DNA of 64,000 nt from Lineus longissimus (taxonomy: Eukaryota; Nemertea; Pilidiophora; Heteronemertea; Lineidae): the NCBI RefSeq assembly GCF_910592395.1, contig NC_088326.1, positions 439,001-503,000 of the forward strand, in the 5' to 3' direction. Under the pieces are notes generated by a model. That model searched no databases. It saw only the letters and a program-made list of their open reading frames with translations, and was not told the DNA's origin. The position numbers were made by a program, and so were the translations under genes. This document shows positions 12,101 through 28,895 of this stretch, in pieces (position 1 is the stretch's first letter; every line of letters begins with the position of its first letter).

Positions 12101-13163
12101 ATAAGCAATGTATAGTGTACATTTTCAATTTCAGAAAAATTGACAGTTGAAATACATTAAATCAGTGTCTAACAGCAAAAACTCCTGCATCATAACTTAA
12201 AAGTTTTTGTTATTTATGTTATCTACCAAGACTATAGTGCAAAGGAGTTTCTGTAGAGAAACTCTACAACTAGTGATAGACAGCCCTTGCATTCCTCCTT
12301 CTTACTGCATCTTACACCCGCACGTTGACCTTCTCAACAAACTACACCTCCAATTATAAACACTCTCTTTCTCACCATCTTTAAGTAGAATCATCTTAAT
12401 CATCATATAAGTTTTCTTCTTAATAAGCCATAACATGACTCTTCACCACCTTTGTATCCATAGAAACATATCAACTTGGTTGTCATGGCAATGGTTGAAG
12501 CTCAATCTGCGTTTTCAGTCAGAGTCACCTGGGATGGCAGCTGGTCATCTTACATAAGATATAGCACCTGTTGTACAAATGTACACGTAACCTTCTATCA
12601 TCCAAGGTGAAATAGACTTCATATCAAATACTAAATATCTAACAACCTAACGAATATACGCCTAAATAATTTTTGTGGGACGTCACACTAACTAACACAA
12701 TACTTGTGTATATTTATCTTCTGAATCATACTATTCAAGTCAATTAATTATGGCACACAGAAAGAAAATCTAACACTTACAAAATATCTTCTTCATCTGG
12801 TTTCAGATATCTAAGTACAACTTTTGCCTATGTCCTTGGAAAAGACACTTTACACAAATTCACACGTATTGAACCATCAGCTACTCAATCAGGTGGACAG
12901 CATTTTGGTTCCAAAGACTCTCAATAGGGGAGGATAGGGTGTGGCTGCCATTTAGACCATAGCAACACATGAGCAAGCATGGAAACATACATTAACATAG
13001 CAACATTATCAGTACTGAAGGGGTTAAAACTAGATCTGGTCGTGGTCTCCATGGTTGCACTTACTGCTTTCGTCAAAATGGCTGCCAACATTTTGATGCT
13101 CTCCTCTTCAATTGAGTACTGTTCTGAAAGCAATTATAGGAATTACACGTCCCCTCCATGATT
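9161..13163. other. 3' flanks of convergent BAG3 and BTB-ZF genes; no other gene seen
   Basis: The two genes converge here. A possible BAG3 signal is ATTAAA at 11012. A possible minus-strand AATAAA for the zinc-finger gene is at 11544-11549 (plus-strand TTTATT). A small inverted repeat at about 10694-10806 (see separate entry) lies in this region. No open frame over 85 codons shows a recognisable domain. Confidence 0.45.
10694..10807. repeat. Short inverted-repeat element with TTAAAGGAGGAGT ends
   Basis: TTAAAGGAGGAGT at the left is matched by ACTCCTCCTTTAA at the right, about 110 bp overall. The inside includes AGAGTTACAGCTGGGCAGG, similar to the AGGCAGGAGCTAGG words next to TTAAAGGG at 45383 and 63845. 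It is probably a small non-autonomous element (MITE) of a dispersed family. Confidence 0.5.
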
Positions 13164-16100
13164 CTAGTTAGTGTACATCCCCCCACCTTCATGATGTTGA
13201 TACAGGTGTCCAGTATGTGCATCGTGAGGCATATACATTTGTGCTCGTTGTACGTCATACAAATTCCCATCGGTGGAATAATATGTTGTTCTCGTTGTTG
13301 GTATCGGTTCTGACAGATAGAGGGCAGTGTGAGGATCTGGATACATCACCGGCCCTGTACCATCCTGTTGATACATAACCGGCTGCGGTGTATGACTACT
13401 ACTAGGTGGAGCCGACTGGCGTCCAATCTCAATTTCCCTCGCCTCTTGGGCGGCCGCCATTTCTCTCAAGTCACGAATGTCGTGGACCTCGTGTATTTCT
13501 TGTTGTAACTCGTGTGCCAGTGCCGATTCTTTTTTATTATGCAGCTCCACGACAGGAATCTGGACAGTCGTCTGCAATGGCGGTGGCGTTGCTGATATCT
13601 GCGTCTCCAAGGGTAACGTTGTCACAGCTTGACTAGTCGTAGGGACCATCGTAGGAAGGTCCTCCTCCTCATAATCATCACCCAACAAACCTTTCTTTGG
13701 CAAATCAAGATTGAAATCCACCACTTTGACCCATTTGATTTCTAAACCTTTGTGCGCTGAGCGGCAATGCACGCGACAATTCCCGCTCAACTCGCAACGG
13801 AAATCACAGTATGCACATTTGTATGGCTTTAACCCTCTTTGAGTGTGCATGATTCGTACATGCTGTTTCAAATTCGACAACGACCCACCGCGGTAGCTAC
13901 AGAAGTCACACCGATACCGCTTCTCGCTATGCACCCAGTTATTATGACCACGCAGTGAATTTGCCGAAACGAAGCTCTTCCCGCATTTTGAACAGATGAA
14001 TTCTCGGACGTTCAAGTGAGAGTTGATGTGATTGGTCAGGTGTTTTTCACGCATTGTTTTATAATCGCACATTGGGCAGTGGAAAAGCTTTTCGTTTTCT
14101 CGTACTTGGATGTTGTGGCGTGACAGAAGGTGGCCTGGAAGGATCAAGTGCAATGAGATATAATGCAAACAGTGATGGTGACATTTTTATAGGAGACAAC
14201 ACGTACTCAAAACAGTTTAGTTGATGAAACTTCACTGACTTGACTATTCGTGAAAAACTCGACCAACACTTCAGGAAGGCGTCATTAGTTCCACACCTTG
14301 AAAGACTGACTAATCAAACTCGAGCTGGCAATACTCAATGAGCACATCCTGATAGTACTATTTGTTTCAAGACTCAATACTTACTGATCAGACTATACTT
14401 GTTCATTGTTGAGAACTTGCAGTGTTCACACTTGAGGCGGTCAGATGAGTGCTGTCTGACATGGGCGCGAATCTCACATTGCTTGGAGAATCCACGTCCA
14501 CAGATTTCACACATATAAGGGCGTATTCCTTTGTGGACCTTGTTGTTATGCATCTCGAGACTCCTGAAGACAGAAAATGTTCATTATAACAAGGAGATAT
14601 TCAAGAAATACTGGCAACTCCTGGTGTCCCGTACAGCATAAACATTTCCCCAAAAACTTATCAAAACCTAGTAACATGTCCATCCGTTGGAAGGTTCTAG
14701 ACCAGTAAGTCCTGATGGTATCATTAGTTGCATCATTTATACAAAAGGCAAAACACATCGAGTTAGAACAATCCCCGCTCAACTACTTACTGTGCCGTCT
14801 TCAAGCTTCGGCCACAGGTCGGACATGTGAATGGCTTGTCTTTCTGATGTTTGATCATGTGACCTTTCAGCGAACTTTTCTGGAAGCATGTGAACCGACA
14901 TCCGTCAAACTCGCACTGGTGCACCTGGAATAGTAGAATGTGACCGTAATTATTTCAGGTTGGACAGGGAGGGGAAGGGAGAGTGGGGTAAAGGAGATTT
15001 CAATGCAGCGTGCCTCAGAACATGTAAATATGATGTCCCTTACCTTCAAACTTGCATCCTGTATGTTATGTTTTCTGAACTTGTGTGTTTTCAGGGCAAA
15101 GTTTTTCCGGCATTCTTTTCCACAAAGGTCGCAGATGAACTTTGAGGTGTGTTTAGGAAGATGCTCATCCAGCTTGTAGCAGAGGGAAGTCGTGAAGTGA
15201 CACTGATGGCAGTCGTATTTCACCTGAAAAAATAGTCAGATCTATCATTACCTCGTATGATCAATAGACCTGGACTTTGATAAATATCTTTTGTAATAAA
15301 GTGACATGATCAAGATCACATACGAGGAATTTGACTTACTGAGGGATGTTTTTCCTTCATGTGAGACTCCAACTCTGCTTCAACCCTCGACTCGGAGAAA
15401 CACCCTTCCTCCCGGCACCGGAATATGCCAAGAATCTCGCTGGTGTGTTTATTCTTCATGCGACGTCCAGGCCCATGATCATCGACAAAATGCAGCTGAA
15501 TCTCATCGACAGTTTTGAACACACGGTGGCAACGTTGGCAGTCATAATTATCTGAATTGTCTTTAGCAGTGATACGCGTAAAGGAAGCAAACTGGGCATG
15601 CATGGTACGCAGGTGATCCGCTAATTCAGAGTCTGTTGGAAGAGCTGTTCGACAATAATGACAGCGTAGAGTACCCGTCACATCATCACCGCCAGATTTC
15701 TCTCCCCCGACGATATATTTCTTCATGATCGGGTCAAGTTTCATAATCGATGGATTTATACGGTGGGAACTTTTCAAGTGATGATTGAGGCTGGTGCGGC
15801 TGTTCATGACCCGACCGCAGTAGAAACACTGCCGTGCAATGTCTGTTCCGTGCGCCGACCGGATATGTTTACGGAGAAGTTTATACGTATTGCGGTTTCC
15901 AGCGCAAGCTTTACGACAATCCGGACACTGCAGTTTGATTTTACTCTTGTTATAGACTAAAGTGTAAATGTCATGATCGAGCTGCAAGTGTTTGGCAAGT
16001 TCGACTTGGTTTTTGATCGGCAGTTTGCACAATTGACACATGATGTTCCCGGGAGCCGGTAAAGGTAATGTCATGACTAATCTCTTCTTGGGCTTCAGTT

Positions 16101-18093
16101 TCAGGACAGCGTTCTTCTTTTGTGCACTTCTTCTCTTACGCTCTCCCACTTTCTCGTCTTGCACGATATCACCGTGCATCACGCCATTGTGTTTCTTCAA
16201 GAGATTCAAATGCAGGAAGTAGCGCTGCGGCTGGCATAAATTACAACTATATTTCCGTCTTCGTCTCTCTCTGACCTTGACCTTAGGTTCCAGAGAGATT
16301 AGAAACGGAAATTCCGGATGTCTCTTAATCTCATGACATCTCAAACGTGTCAGGTTTGTAAACGTTTCTTCACGCTCTAAACAACGTGGTCGACAACAAT
16401 GGTAGGCTCCATCTACTGGCCGGGGATTGTACATGATACGACGATATTTCCTCATGAAAAAATGCATCCCAACTGTTGGGATGGTTGTCGCGTGCTCCTT
16501 TAATTTATGCAGTTTCAAAAACGTGTCATAACGGAACCCATCGCCACAGACGCTGCATATAAACTTATCATAATCTTCCACATCCGATTTACGTATCTTT
16601 AATTTGATTGGACGAGGCTTTTCATCTGACTTTGTCATGGATTTCGCTGGTTTCTTTGTTTTTCTCGACACCTTCACAGTTTTTTTCGAACTACGTCTCG
16701 ACCTCATCGGCTTTGTCGTCGAGATAGAAACAGATTTCTTTTGACTACGTTTTCGTTTAACTGGAAGCTTTGCAGCAACATTACCTTTCCTACGCTTCCC
16801 CATAACCACATCTCCCTCGTCAGCGCCCCCTGGGTTGTAATCATCGTCATTATCCCCTTCCGTACTCTCAAACTCGCCGTAACTCAGATTACCCAAATCA
16901 TCCTCAGCCTTGAGTTCTGCTTCATCCTTAACATTGGCCTGAATCTCGGCAGGTTTCTCTGCCACTACAACACTTTCATCAGTTTTCATCTTCCCACTCA
17001 AAGTATCTTCATTCCTTGTCTCCACAATAGGTGGAGCCACTTCCTCAGGAATGACCGGTTCACCCTCTAAATGTTCGCCATCGAGCGACATCTCATCTGG
17101 ATAGTAAACAACCTTGCCCCCATTCGCCGCGTTCTCACTCCCGATTGGTGCAGCTGAAATTGTAGGCAGCGACGGGGCAACTGGTGCCGGAAAACCAGTA
17201 TTACTCCCGATGGGAGACGTTATCATGGTTGGTTGCGTGTCTTTACTCTGGCGTGCCATAGCATCCTCCCGTGCCCATACTGTCTTCATCTCCTCCAAAA
17301 GATCATCAGCAAGTCCCATTGACCTGGCGTTCCGTCGCACATAGTCGCGGCAGAGTTTCTTCAACGAGATGATGCTGAGCTGGCTGGCTGCAGTGTAGAG
17401 CTGCATGATGGTGAACTTATTGACGTATGCCACGCCTGTGTATAAGTAGTGAATAAGCTGCTGCAAGGAGTTGCAAGTGATGTCTGGAAAACAAGAGCAA
17501 GTCAGTTTAGAGATAGTTCTCTTTGCGCGACCATTCACCTCTGTGGTGGCACCATGGTTTGGGTCCGTTTGTAGGGGATTGTGAATCTGTCTGCGGCCTG
17601 GGAGAAGTCCACCACAAGATACTCATCATACTCATGTGGTCTTCCCCTGGCACTGGCAATGGCATGAGGTACCGGGAACCTTGGTGCATTATCATTCAAA
17701 GGACATAGAAGAAAGGTTATTGCCGAAGGTTCGGTTTCTCAGCGATAACGATTCACTTGCCCAGTGTCCCTTCAGAGTCAACACAGCATCAAAGCAGTTG
17801 CATTTTGACAATCCGGACATTATAGGTACCCACCATGCATAATCAATCCTTCTGCATTGAGCATCCCTTTATCCAACAACGTCTTGAAATACTCTGACCC
17901 ACTGATCATGACGAGTTTGTGGACAGGGAAGTTGCCGCCATCTTTTGTCAGCAGTGTCAGATCGCACAGGACTTGCTGGGTTTGTAGTTGCTGCATCTGG
18001 GTCATGACCGTCTTCGGGTGGCTCTGGTGAACCAGCGTCTCTTGGATGTACGCCATCTTTATGGTGACTTGGCAACCAGTACCCAAGTATGAT
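13164..18093 (-). CDS. BTB domain / multi-C2H2 zinc-finger transcription factor
   Basis: Six coding exons (minus strand): 17834-18056 (ATG at 18056; exon begins 18093), 15340-17483, 15044-15223, 14791-14924, 14385-14563, 13164-14134. All junctions keep frame, giving 1,276 residues. An N-terminal BTB/POZ domain at about 1-125 includes LCDLTLLTKDGGNFPVHKLV and LIHYLYTG, and is split by a phase-1 intron. An acidic linker follows, then a Lys/Arg-rich stretch (KRRKGN, KRKRSQKK) that looks like a nuclear signal. I count about 19 C2H2 fingers: nine in exon 2, two each in exons 3 to 5 (one finger spans a junction), and four in exon 6. Short linkers between several pairs do not follow TGEKP. The C-terminus is rich in Tyr, Gln and His. 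BTB-ZF proteins bind DNA and recruit repressors in the nucleus. I cannot assign a specific ZBTB orthologue. The acceptor at 18094-18096 implies at least one upstream non-coding exon, perhaps ending at 19086. Confidence 0.9.
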
Positions 18094-18139
18094 CTGAAGA
18101 AGAGATTGAAAGAACAATTGTAGCAATAGACAATGTTCT

Positions 18140-18525
18140 CTGTGGTCTGTATACATATCACAACCAGTTTCTTAGTGGTCTATATGTCACAACCAGATTC
18201 CTTTGTTGTCTCTATGTCACAACCAGATTCCTTTGATTGTAGTCTCTATGTCACAACCAGATTCCTTTATAGTCTCTATGTCACAACCAGATTCCTTTGA
18301 TTGTAGTCTCTATGTCACAACCAGATTCCTTTGATTGTAGTCTCTATGTCACAACCAGATTCCTTTGATTGTAGTCTCTATGTCACAACCAGATTCATTT
18401 GTTGTCTCTATGTCACAACCAGATTCCTTTGATTGAAGTCTCTATGTCACAACCAGATTCTTTTTTTGTGGTGTCTCTGTGATGACACAACCAGATACCT
18501 TTCTGGTCTCTATGACACAAACAAT
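18140..18525. repeat. Minisatellite with CTATGTCACAACCAGATTCC core, 30-38 bp period
   Basis: The word CACAACCAG recurs at 18156, 18188, 18218, 18252, 18282, 18316, 18350, 18383, 18413, 18448 and 18486. Spacing alternates between about 30 and 34 bp according to whether TTGATTGTAG is present in the unit. It begins about 50 bp upstream of the first coding exon of the BTB-ZF gene, inside its 5' intron. Confidence 0.9.
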
Positions 18526-19501
18526 TTCAATAACCAACATTGTTGAAGTTTAAATATATTGATGTGCCAAGGATTTTGCAAAGATTATAGTTCATACACT
18601 TATTCAAAATCATTTGAAAAAGACAAAAAAGTGTAACAATGCCAGTGTCAATCACAGTACATGTCAATGTCAATTTCAATACACATTAAAGGAATTTGGT
18701 ATCGCCCACACCCCTGAATCCTGACCACCCCCTCATAAAATAATGGGCTATTTCCAAATTAGAAATATATACATATTTCAAATCTGATTTGTACTTTAAG
18801 GGAAAGCTTTTGTCACCGAAAACAGCCACAATGTATTTAAAATGACCATGGGCATAACACAGCAAAATCAAACCAGAATTTTTTAGATTTGAGGGTGAAA
18901 TCAGGGAAAGAATTTGACCTTTCAGAAGAAGCCAGTCTGGAAAATGTCTGAAAAATTGGTTGGGAACAGAGTGTACAGGATAACTTTGGAAGCCCCTGGG
19001 GAAAAGATGGTGGCATAAATCGCTAATTGCAGGCATTGAACAAAAAGTTCGAAACCTCAATTATCATTGCATAATCATATCTTACCAATGAGGCAACATC
19101 GTGAAGGATTATTTCGGTAAAATTGAACGGCGACTTGACAAACCCTTGGAAAAAGAATCGGCCATAAGCACCTTTACGAAACTCCTGCTCTGCCAGTAAG
19201 AGGAAATATTTTATCCACTTTATCAAATATTTCAATCATATTAAGCATTTTAATTAAGAAAAGTATGTTACAGAGCACTCTGTATGTTGTCTAGGCAATT
19301 AATTGCTCTGTTTTATCAGTCATTGATTAAATAAAGTTTATACGAAACGAGTGCTGACGGGAATCCTGCCTCAGTATTGGTGACGTCATTCACACGAAAT
19401 TTCCACATGGCAATGAAATTTTGATAAATTTTCGTAAAAGTGCTCGATTTCTTGTTGATCTTGGTAGATTTTTTGAAATCGTGAAGCCGAACGTGGCAGA
19501 G
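18526..19501. other. Divergent interval between BTB-ZF and NMD3
   Basis: It contains the probable promoters of the two divergent genes. On the minus strand, a good donor (CATTG|GTAAGA) would end an exon at 19086, and this is a candidate for the non-coding first exon of the BTB-ZF gene. The NMD3 5'UTR lies just left of 19502. No coding potential is recognised. Confidence 0.35.
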
Positions 19502-22500
19502 ATGGAGTATACAACCAGTCCCGGTAGTGCCACTGGCAGAATGTACGTTAATACTTAGAAATTCGATCTTCAAAACATGACCATATTTTGCATGTGAGAG
19601 TTGTGTACAAAATGTACAGTGTACATTATGTAGTGTATTTGTACAGTCTTATTGGCCCATCCCAGGCCTCCCAATCAAGGATCCACATATGATACTATGG
19701 GCTCTTGCCAGGCCAGCGCCAGTCAAGAACATTACGAAGGGTCATCATGGTTAAAACATTGTCCGAAGTCGGCTTAGGTCTTCTTTTCTGACGATGACGT
19801 GTTCTGTGTCGGCGCATTTTTGATTTTTCGTCTTTGTCGAAAAGGCCTATTCTTTTTTCAACCAGAATGCCTGAGTAGTGAGTGACTTTGATCGGAAATC
19901 CGAAAATAGAATGAATGGAGTGTTTCTGTATGTATGGAGCAGCACCTAAACCAATAATTCTTTGATTTCTTCACTTTCAGTCTGTGTTGTGAATGTGGTA
20001 CAGCCATCGATCCGAATCCAACCAACATGTGCGTAGCCTGCCTCCGAACCCAGGTCGACATCACAGAAGGAATCCCTAAGTCTGGGACACTACATTTCTG
20101 CAGAAATTGTGAAAGGTATACTCCACGAAAATCTAGTCATTCTCTGATTTTTGATATTTTAGAAATAGTCCAAATTATTCATTTATTTGTTTGGAAGAAA
20201 GGTGTTTTGTGTTTATTCCTCTATTGAACAATGTGTGAGCAGACTTCAAAATGTCTGTCCAATCATTGATATATCATCTTAAACTTTGTTGAGGTAATAT
20301 TTTCAAACTTCACTCTGATGAGAATCTCTTTATTTTGTTCCAGATACCTGACACCACCGGACACCTGGGTGAAAGCTTCTCTAGAATCAAGGGAGTTACT
20401 CTCTGTGTGTCTCAAGAAGTTGAAAGGTTTGAGTAAGGTATGTTGTCATATTGGAAGAGACTGAGTAAAACCTTTGAAATATATCAGTAAAAGAAGATCT
20501 GTTTGTGTTATGTGTACCATTGTGCATTGTTTTTCAGGTGCGGCTTGTGGATGCAGGGTTTGTGTGGACGGAGCCGCATTCAAAACGCATCAAGGTGAAG
20601 ATAACCATCCAGAAAGAAGTAGTAAACAGTGCCGTCTTGGAGCAGGTGTTTGTTGTCGAGTTCACCGTTAATAATCAGATGTGTACTGAATGTCATCGGG
20701 TCGAGGCGAAAGACTTCTGGAGGGCGGTCGCACAAGTCCGGCAGAAAGAGGTATGTAAGGTATTTCACACATCTTTGAAAAGTTGACATCTGTGTTGAGT
20801 GTGGAACACATTGCAAAATGTCCAAGTCTAGTGAAACTATCTGAAAAACAGTTCAATCAACTTAACTAAGTAACAGATAGGCATCCTAAATATTTGTGAT
20901 TTGTGAGAAAGTTGCAGGAAATTATATGTTTCAATTCTGTTTTCAGACTTCGCACAAGAAGACATTGTTCTATCTCGAGCAGATGATCCTGAAGCATAAG
21001 GCGCACGTCAATACTGTGGGCATCAAACCTGTGGTTGGCGGAATTGATTTCTTCTTCGCACAGAAACAGGACGCTAAGAAACTTGTCGATTTCCTCCAGT
21101 GTATTGTACCTTGCAAGTAAGTTAGGTAAACTTGGCTCTGTTTCGAATTTGCAATGCAATCATTGCAATGGATGTAAGAAGATGCATCATTGTCTGTTGT
21201 CTTTATGAACTGTTCCTGGCTTGCTTGAGGGGGGGGATTGATGCGTCTAACAAGCCTAAAGTTTACCCAGTGAGGCAAATGACAAGTCCTCCCTCGAGGC
21301 CCGTTTGATGTAAGAGGTTGGAAAGTCCATGAATGGTCAAATTGCTGCCTGGCTTCAACTAATGAGGTGTACAAACTTTATTTTTCAGGTACCAGACAGC
21401 GCAACAGTTAGTCTCCCATGATCCTAAGAGTAATATTTTCAACTACAAAAGTACATTTTCTGTGGAAATTCCACCAATATGCAAGGTATGAATCAGTAAT
21501 GATAGTCCAAATGTCTGCTCTGCACAAGAGAAGTAAAACGATTACAGATGATGTAGAATCAACTACATGCGCCTAAGTTGTCTCGGCTTCAGTTTGTAAT
21601 CAGAAGAGGGCTGATAATTTGGAAGCAATGTGTTGTGCTCAAACCAAATTTCGATATACCATTACTGTTGTATTCAGCGTCCACTCCTCTGAAGGCTATG
21701 AATGGTTTCTCTTTCACAGGATAATGTTGTGTGCCTTCCAGCCAAACTCGCCCAGTCACTTGGCAACTTGGGCCAGATTTGTGTTTGCTACCGTGTGTCA
21801 TCTGTGATACATCTGATCGACCCAAACACGTGTCAAAGTAAGTATTAAAAGCGACATGTATTATAGTTCATTCGTAACTGTTATGTCCAGATCGATTCAG
21901 GCTCTTGAGTGCAAACTAGCTAAATAAGTTGAGTGAAATCTCATTGAGTAAGGGCCAAAGTAGACAGCACCAACCTAAAAGATGGCTATTTATGAAATGA
22001 TTTTCACTCTTTTTAGTTGCTGAGGTTCCTGGTCCGGTGTACTGGCGTGCTCCCTTCCACTCCATCTGTGGACCGAAGCAACTACAGGAGTTCATTGTGA
22101 TGCAGATAGATGAGGTGTTTGAGAAGGATAAGAAGCTGGGACGGGGACATGGTCAGGAGTCCAAGAGGGTAGGTATTGTCTTGAAGATAGCAATGACTGC
22201 TGGGTCTACGCCATCGTTTTATACTTAAGGCATAGTTAGTACAGTTGAGTAAATAGCCGAGTGGAGCCAGCAATGTATTACGATCAGAACAATCAAGACA
22301 TCAAAACTCAGCTCATTCTCAAATGTTTCTCTCACAGCATTCCCTAGCCGAAGTCTACGTTGTCAAGTCCAGTGAGATCGGTTCTGATCAGCAACACTTC
22401 TGTCGCACGCATCTCGGCCACCTCCTCTCAGCTGGTGACTCTGTCCTTGGCTTCGACATGACGAACGCTAACGTCAACAATGAGTACCTGGACAAGATGA

Positions 22501-23328
22501 GACAGGACAGGTTACCCGACGTCGTTCTCGTCAAGAAGGTGTTTGGCGATCGGAGCAAGCGCATCAGGAAGAGGAAGTGGAAGTTACAGCATCTAGCCGA
22601 GGGCACTCACGACTTCGATGCTGCCAGTGTTGAAAGGTAAGGCATATCATGTTTACACCTAGAAGAAAGAACATCCATGACCATCTCATTGAAGACAATG
22701 ATAGATAGAGAAGTGTCAATCTGTTCACCTTTACGACATTGTCTGGTTCACCACATTTACCTTGTAGACTGGCTGAAAAAGGACAAAGTTTTAAAAAGGT
22801 CCATGGAAGAGACGATTAAGTATGAGTATGAACATATATCTGACATTTATATCAAAACTCTGTGTGTGTTTTCAGGGATTATAACGACTTCCTTGAGGAT
22901 TTAGAGGAGGATCCCGCAATCAGACAGAATGTCAACATCTATCGAGGTAAGTTCAATGCATAGGTTCAGGGAATTTGCATGCATGATAACTGCAGTTAGG
23001 CAATATTTATTTCTGTTTACCTCTGCCACAAGGAAATACGAAAAACACAAATGATGTTTATGAAGGTCTCTAAGGCGAATCCTCTGTATGATATTGGCCA
23101 ACAGTACCAGTTCAGAATGCTAATCAGCTACACATACCAATGTTTATCATCTAAATTGTGTATCAATTTTGCAAAATTTTCATTTCAGATGCTGCTAAGG
23201 TTACCGTGGAAACCGAAACGGACACAGACGATGATGACCTGCCTCAGATCAGTCTCCAGGAGATGCTGGATGATTTGCACATCGTGGAGGATGCCACTGG
23301 TGGGGAGGGGGCAGATATGATGGAATAG
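19502..23328 (+). CDS. NMD3: NMD3, 60S ribosomal subunit nuclear export adaptor
   Basis: Eleven exons: 19502-19542, 19981-20115, 20344-20437, 20538-20750, 20947-21116, 21389-21485, 21720-21837, 22017-22168, 22338-22636, 22876-22946, 23189-23328. They join in frame to 509 residues (human 503). NMD3 binds the 60S joining face and links the subunit to CRM1 for nuclear export. Paired zinc-binding cysteines are seen in LCCECG, CVAC, CRNC and CTEC in the first third. The body holds KVRLVDAGFVWTEPHSKR, YKSTFSVEIPPICKDNVVC and FCRTHLGHLL, all near-identical to vertebrate NMD3. A basic cluster (RSKRIRKRKWK) fits the nuclear localisation signal. The C-terminus DLPQISLQEMLDDLHI fits the leucine-rich export signal. 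The start MEYTTSPGS aligns with the MEY start of human NMD3. AATAAA at 23480 is a likely poly(A) signal. Confidence 0.97.
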
Positions 23329-24310
23329 CCGTGGACAGTGCTCAGGGGAGGAGAAATGATAGAATAGCCGTGGATTAAAATTGCAAAAAAAGATAGACAT
23401 TTGAACTATGAGGACAGTTGTTTTAAAGAGCAGTCCTGTCAGAGAGTTTTGGACCTGGGCTGTTGTATGAATTACAGATAATAAAATATCTAATTAAAAG
23501 ATACTTTGTCTTCGTTGTGTCAGTTCATGTACGCCACTTCCCTCCCCCTCCCCCTCCCCCTCCCATCCAGACATCAATTAACATTAGCTATGTATTGTTG
23601 TCAGGGAGGTGTTCTTAGCAGAATTCTCATCACTGGGTTGTGAAAATGTTGTATGGTAGGGTCCTACTGTACTTGGATAGAGAAAATACCACTTTGCAAG
23701 ATCCTTTACCGTCAATTCCTTTACCTTCATCGGATGCGCATCCGATATGCCACTAGATTTTGAGTTTTGTAAAGGTTTCGGGGATACGACCAATGCATGC
23801 GAGCACCGTCGGCGGAACCCCAATGCCTGCCCTCTTGATCTGTCCGTGGGCCGCGGCGCTCACGGACTCCGGACCTCCAGACCTTACAGACCGGGTTTTT
23901 CTTTACTTTACAAACACTATATACCTCGCCCCTCACTTATATCTGTTGTTTTTTTCACATTGTATTGTTCTCGTGGTTTACGGAACAGTAGGCCAATACA
24001 TGTATAGTGTCTAGAAACAATATTCAGTTAATTGAATTACACTTTTTTCCATTATAGTTTGTTTGATATTGCCCTATAGCCTTTTTCATGAATCAATTTT
24101 GAGCATTATGTTTACAACATAGTTTTTATAGCACGAAATATGACTCTAAAATGCCAAATACTTGCAACTATACGTCCATCACTGAAATCTTAGTGTACTA
24201 ATTGCTCGCTATAAGCTAGGTCATGGCGCCCCAAAACCCATTGACGACGCTTGGAGAACGACATGACCTTCTTCCGGGTCATCGCGCATGTGTGGTGGTG
24301 GTCTTACAAA
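23329..24310. other. NMD3 3' end and SDHA promoter interval
   Basis: After the NMD3 poly(A) signal (23480-23485) come a CCCCCT repeat at about 23538-23563 and a GC-rich patch at 23770-23890 with no gene that I recognise. The SDHA promoter must lie in the last few hundred bases. A GC-rich, TATA-less stretch at 24225-24310 precedes the start codon. Confidence 0.4.

Positions 24311-28895
<4,585 letters not shown>

Noticed and set aside
16741-17070. 109-codon plus-strand frame inside the BTB-ZF gene
   Set aside because: It is a shadow of the minus-strand exon encoding the acidic linker.
18140-18525. CRISPR-like spacing of a 20-bp conserved word
   Set aside because: The interspersed segments are not unique spacers but variants of the same unit, and the host is an animal genome. 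It is a minisatellite.
23770-23890. GC-rich patch between NMD3 and SDHA considered as a structured RNA
   Set aside because: No Pol III boxes, Sm site or recognisable RNA family signature; left as unexplained intergenic sequence.
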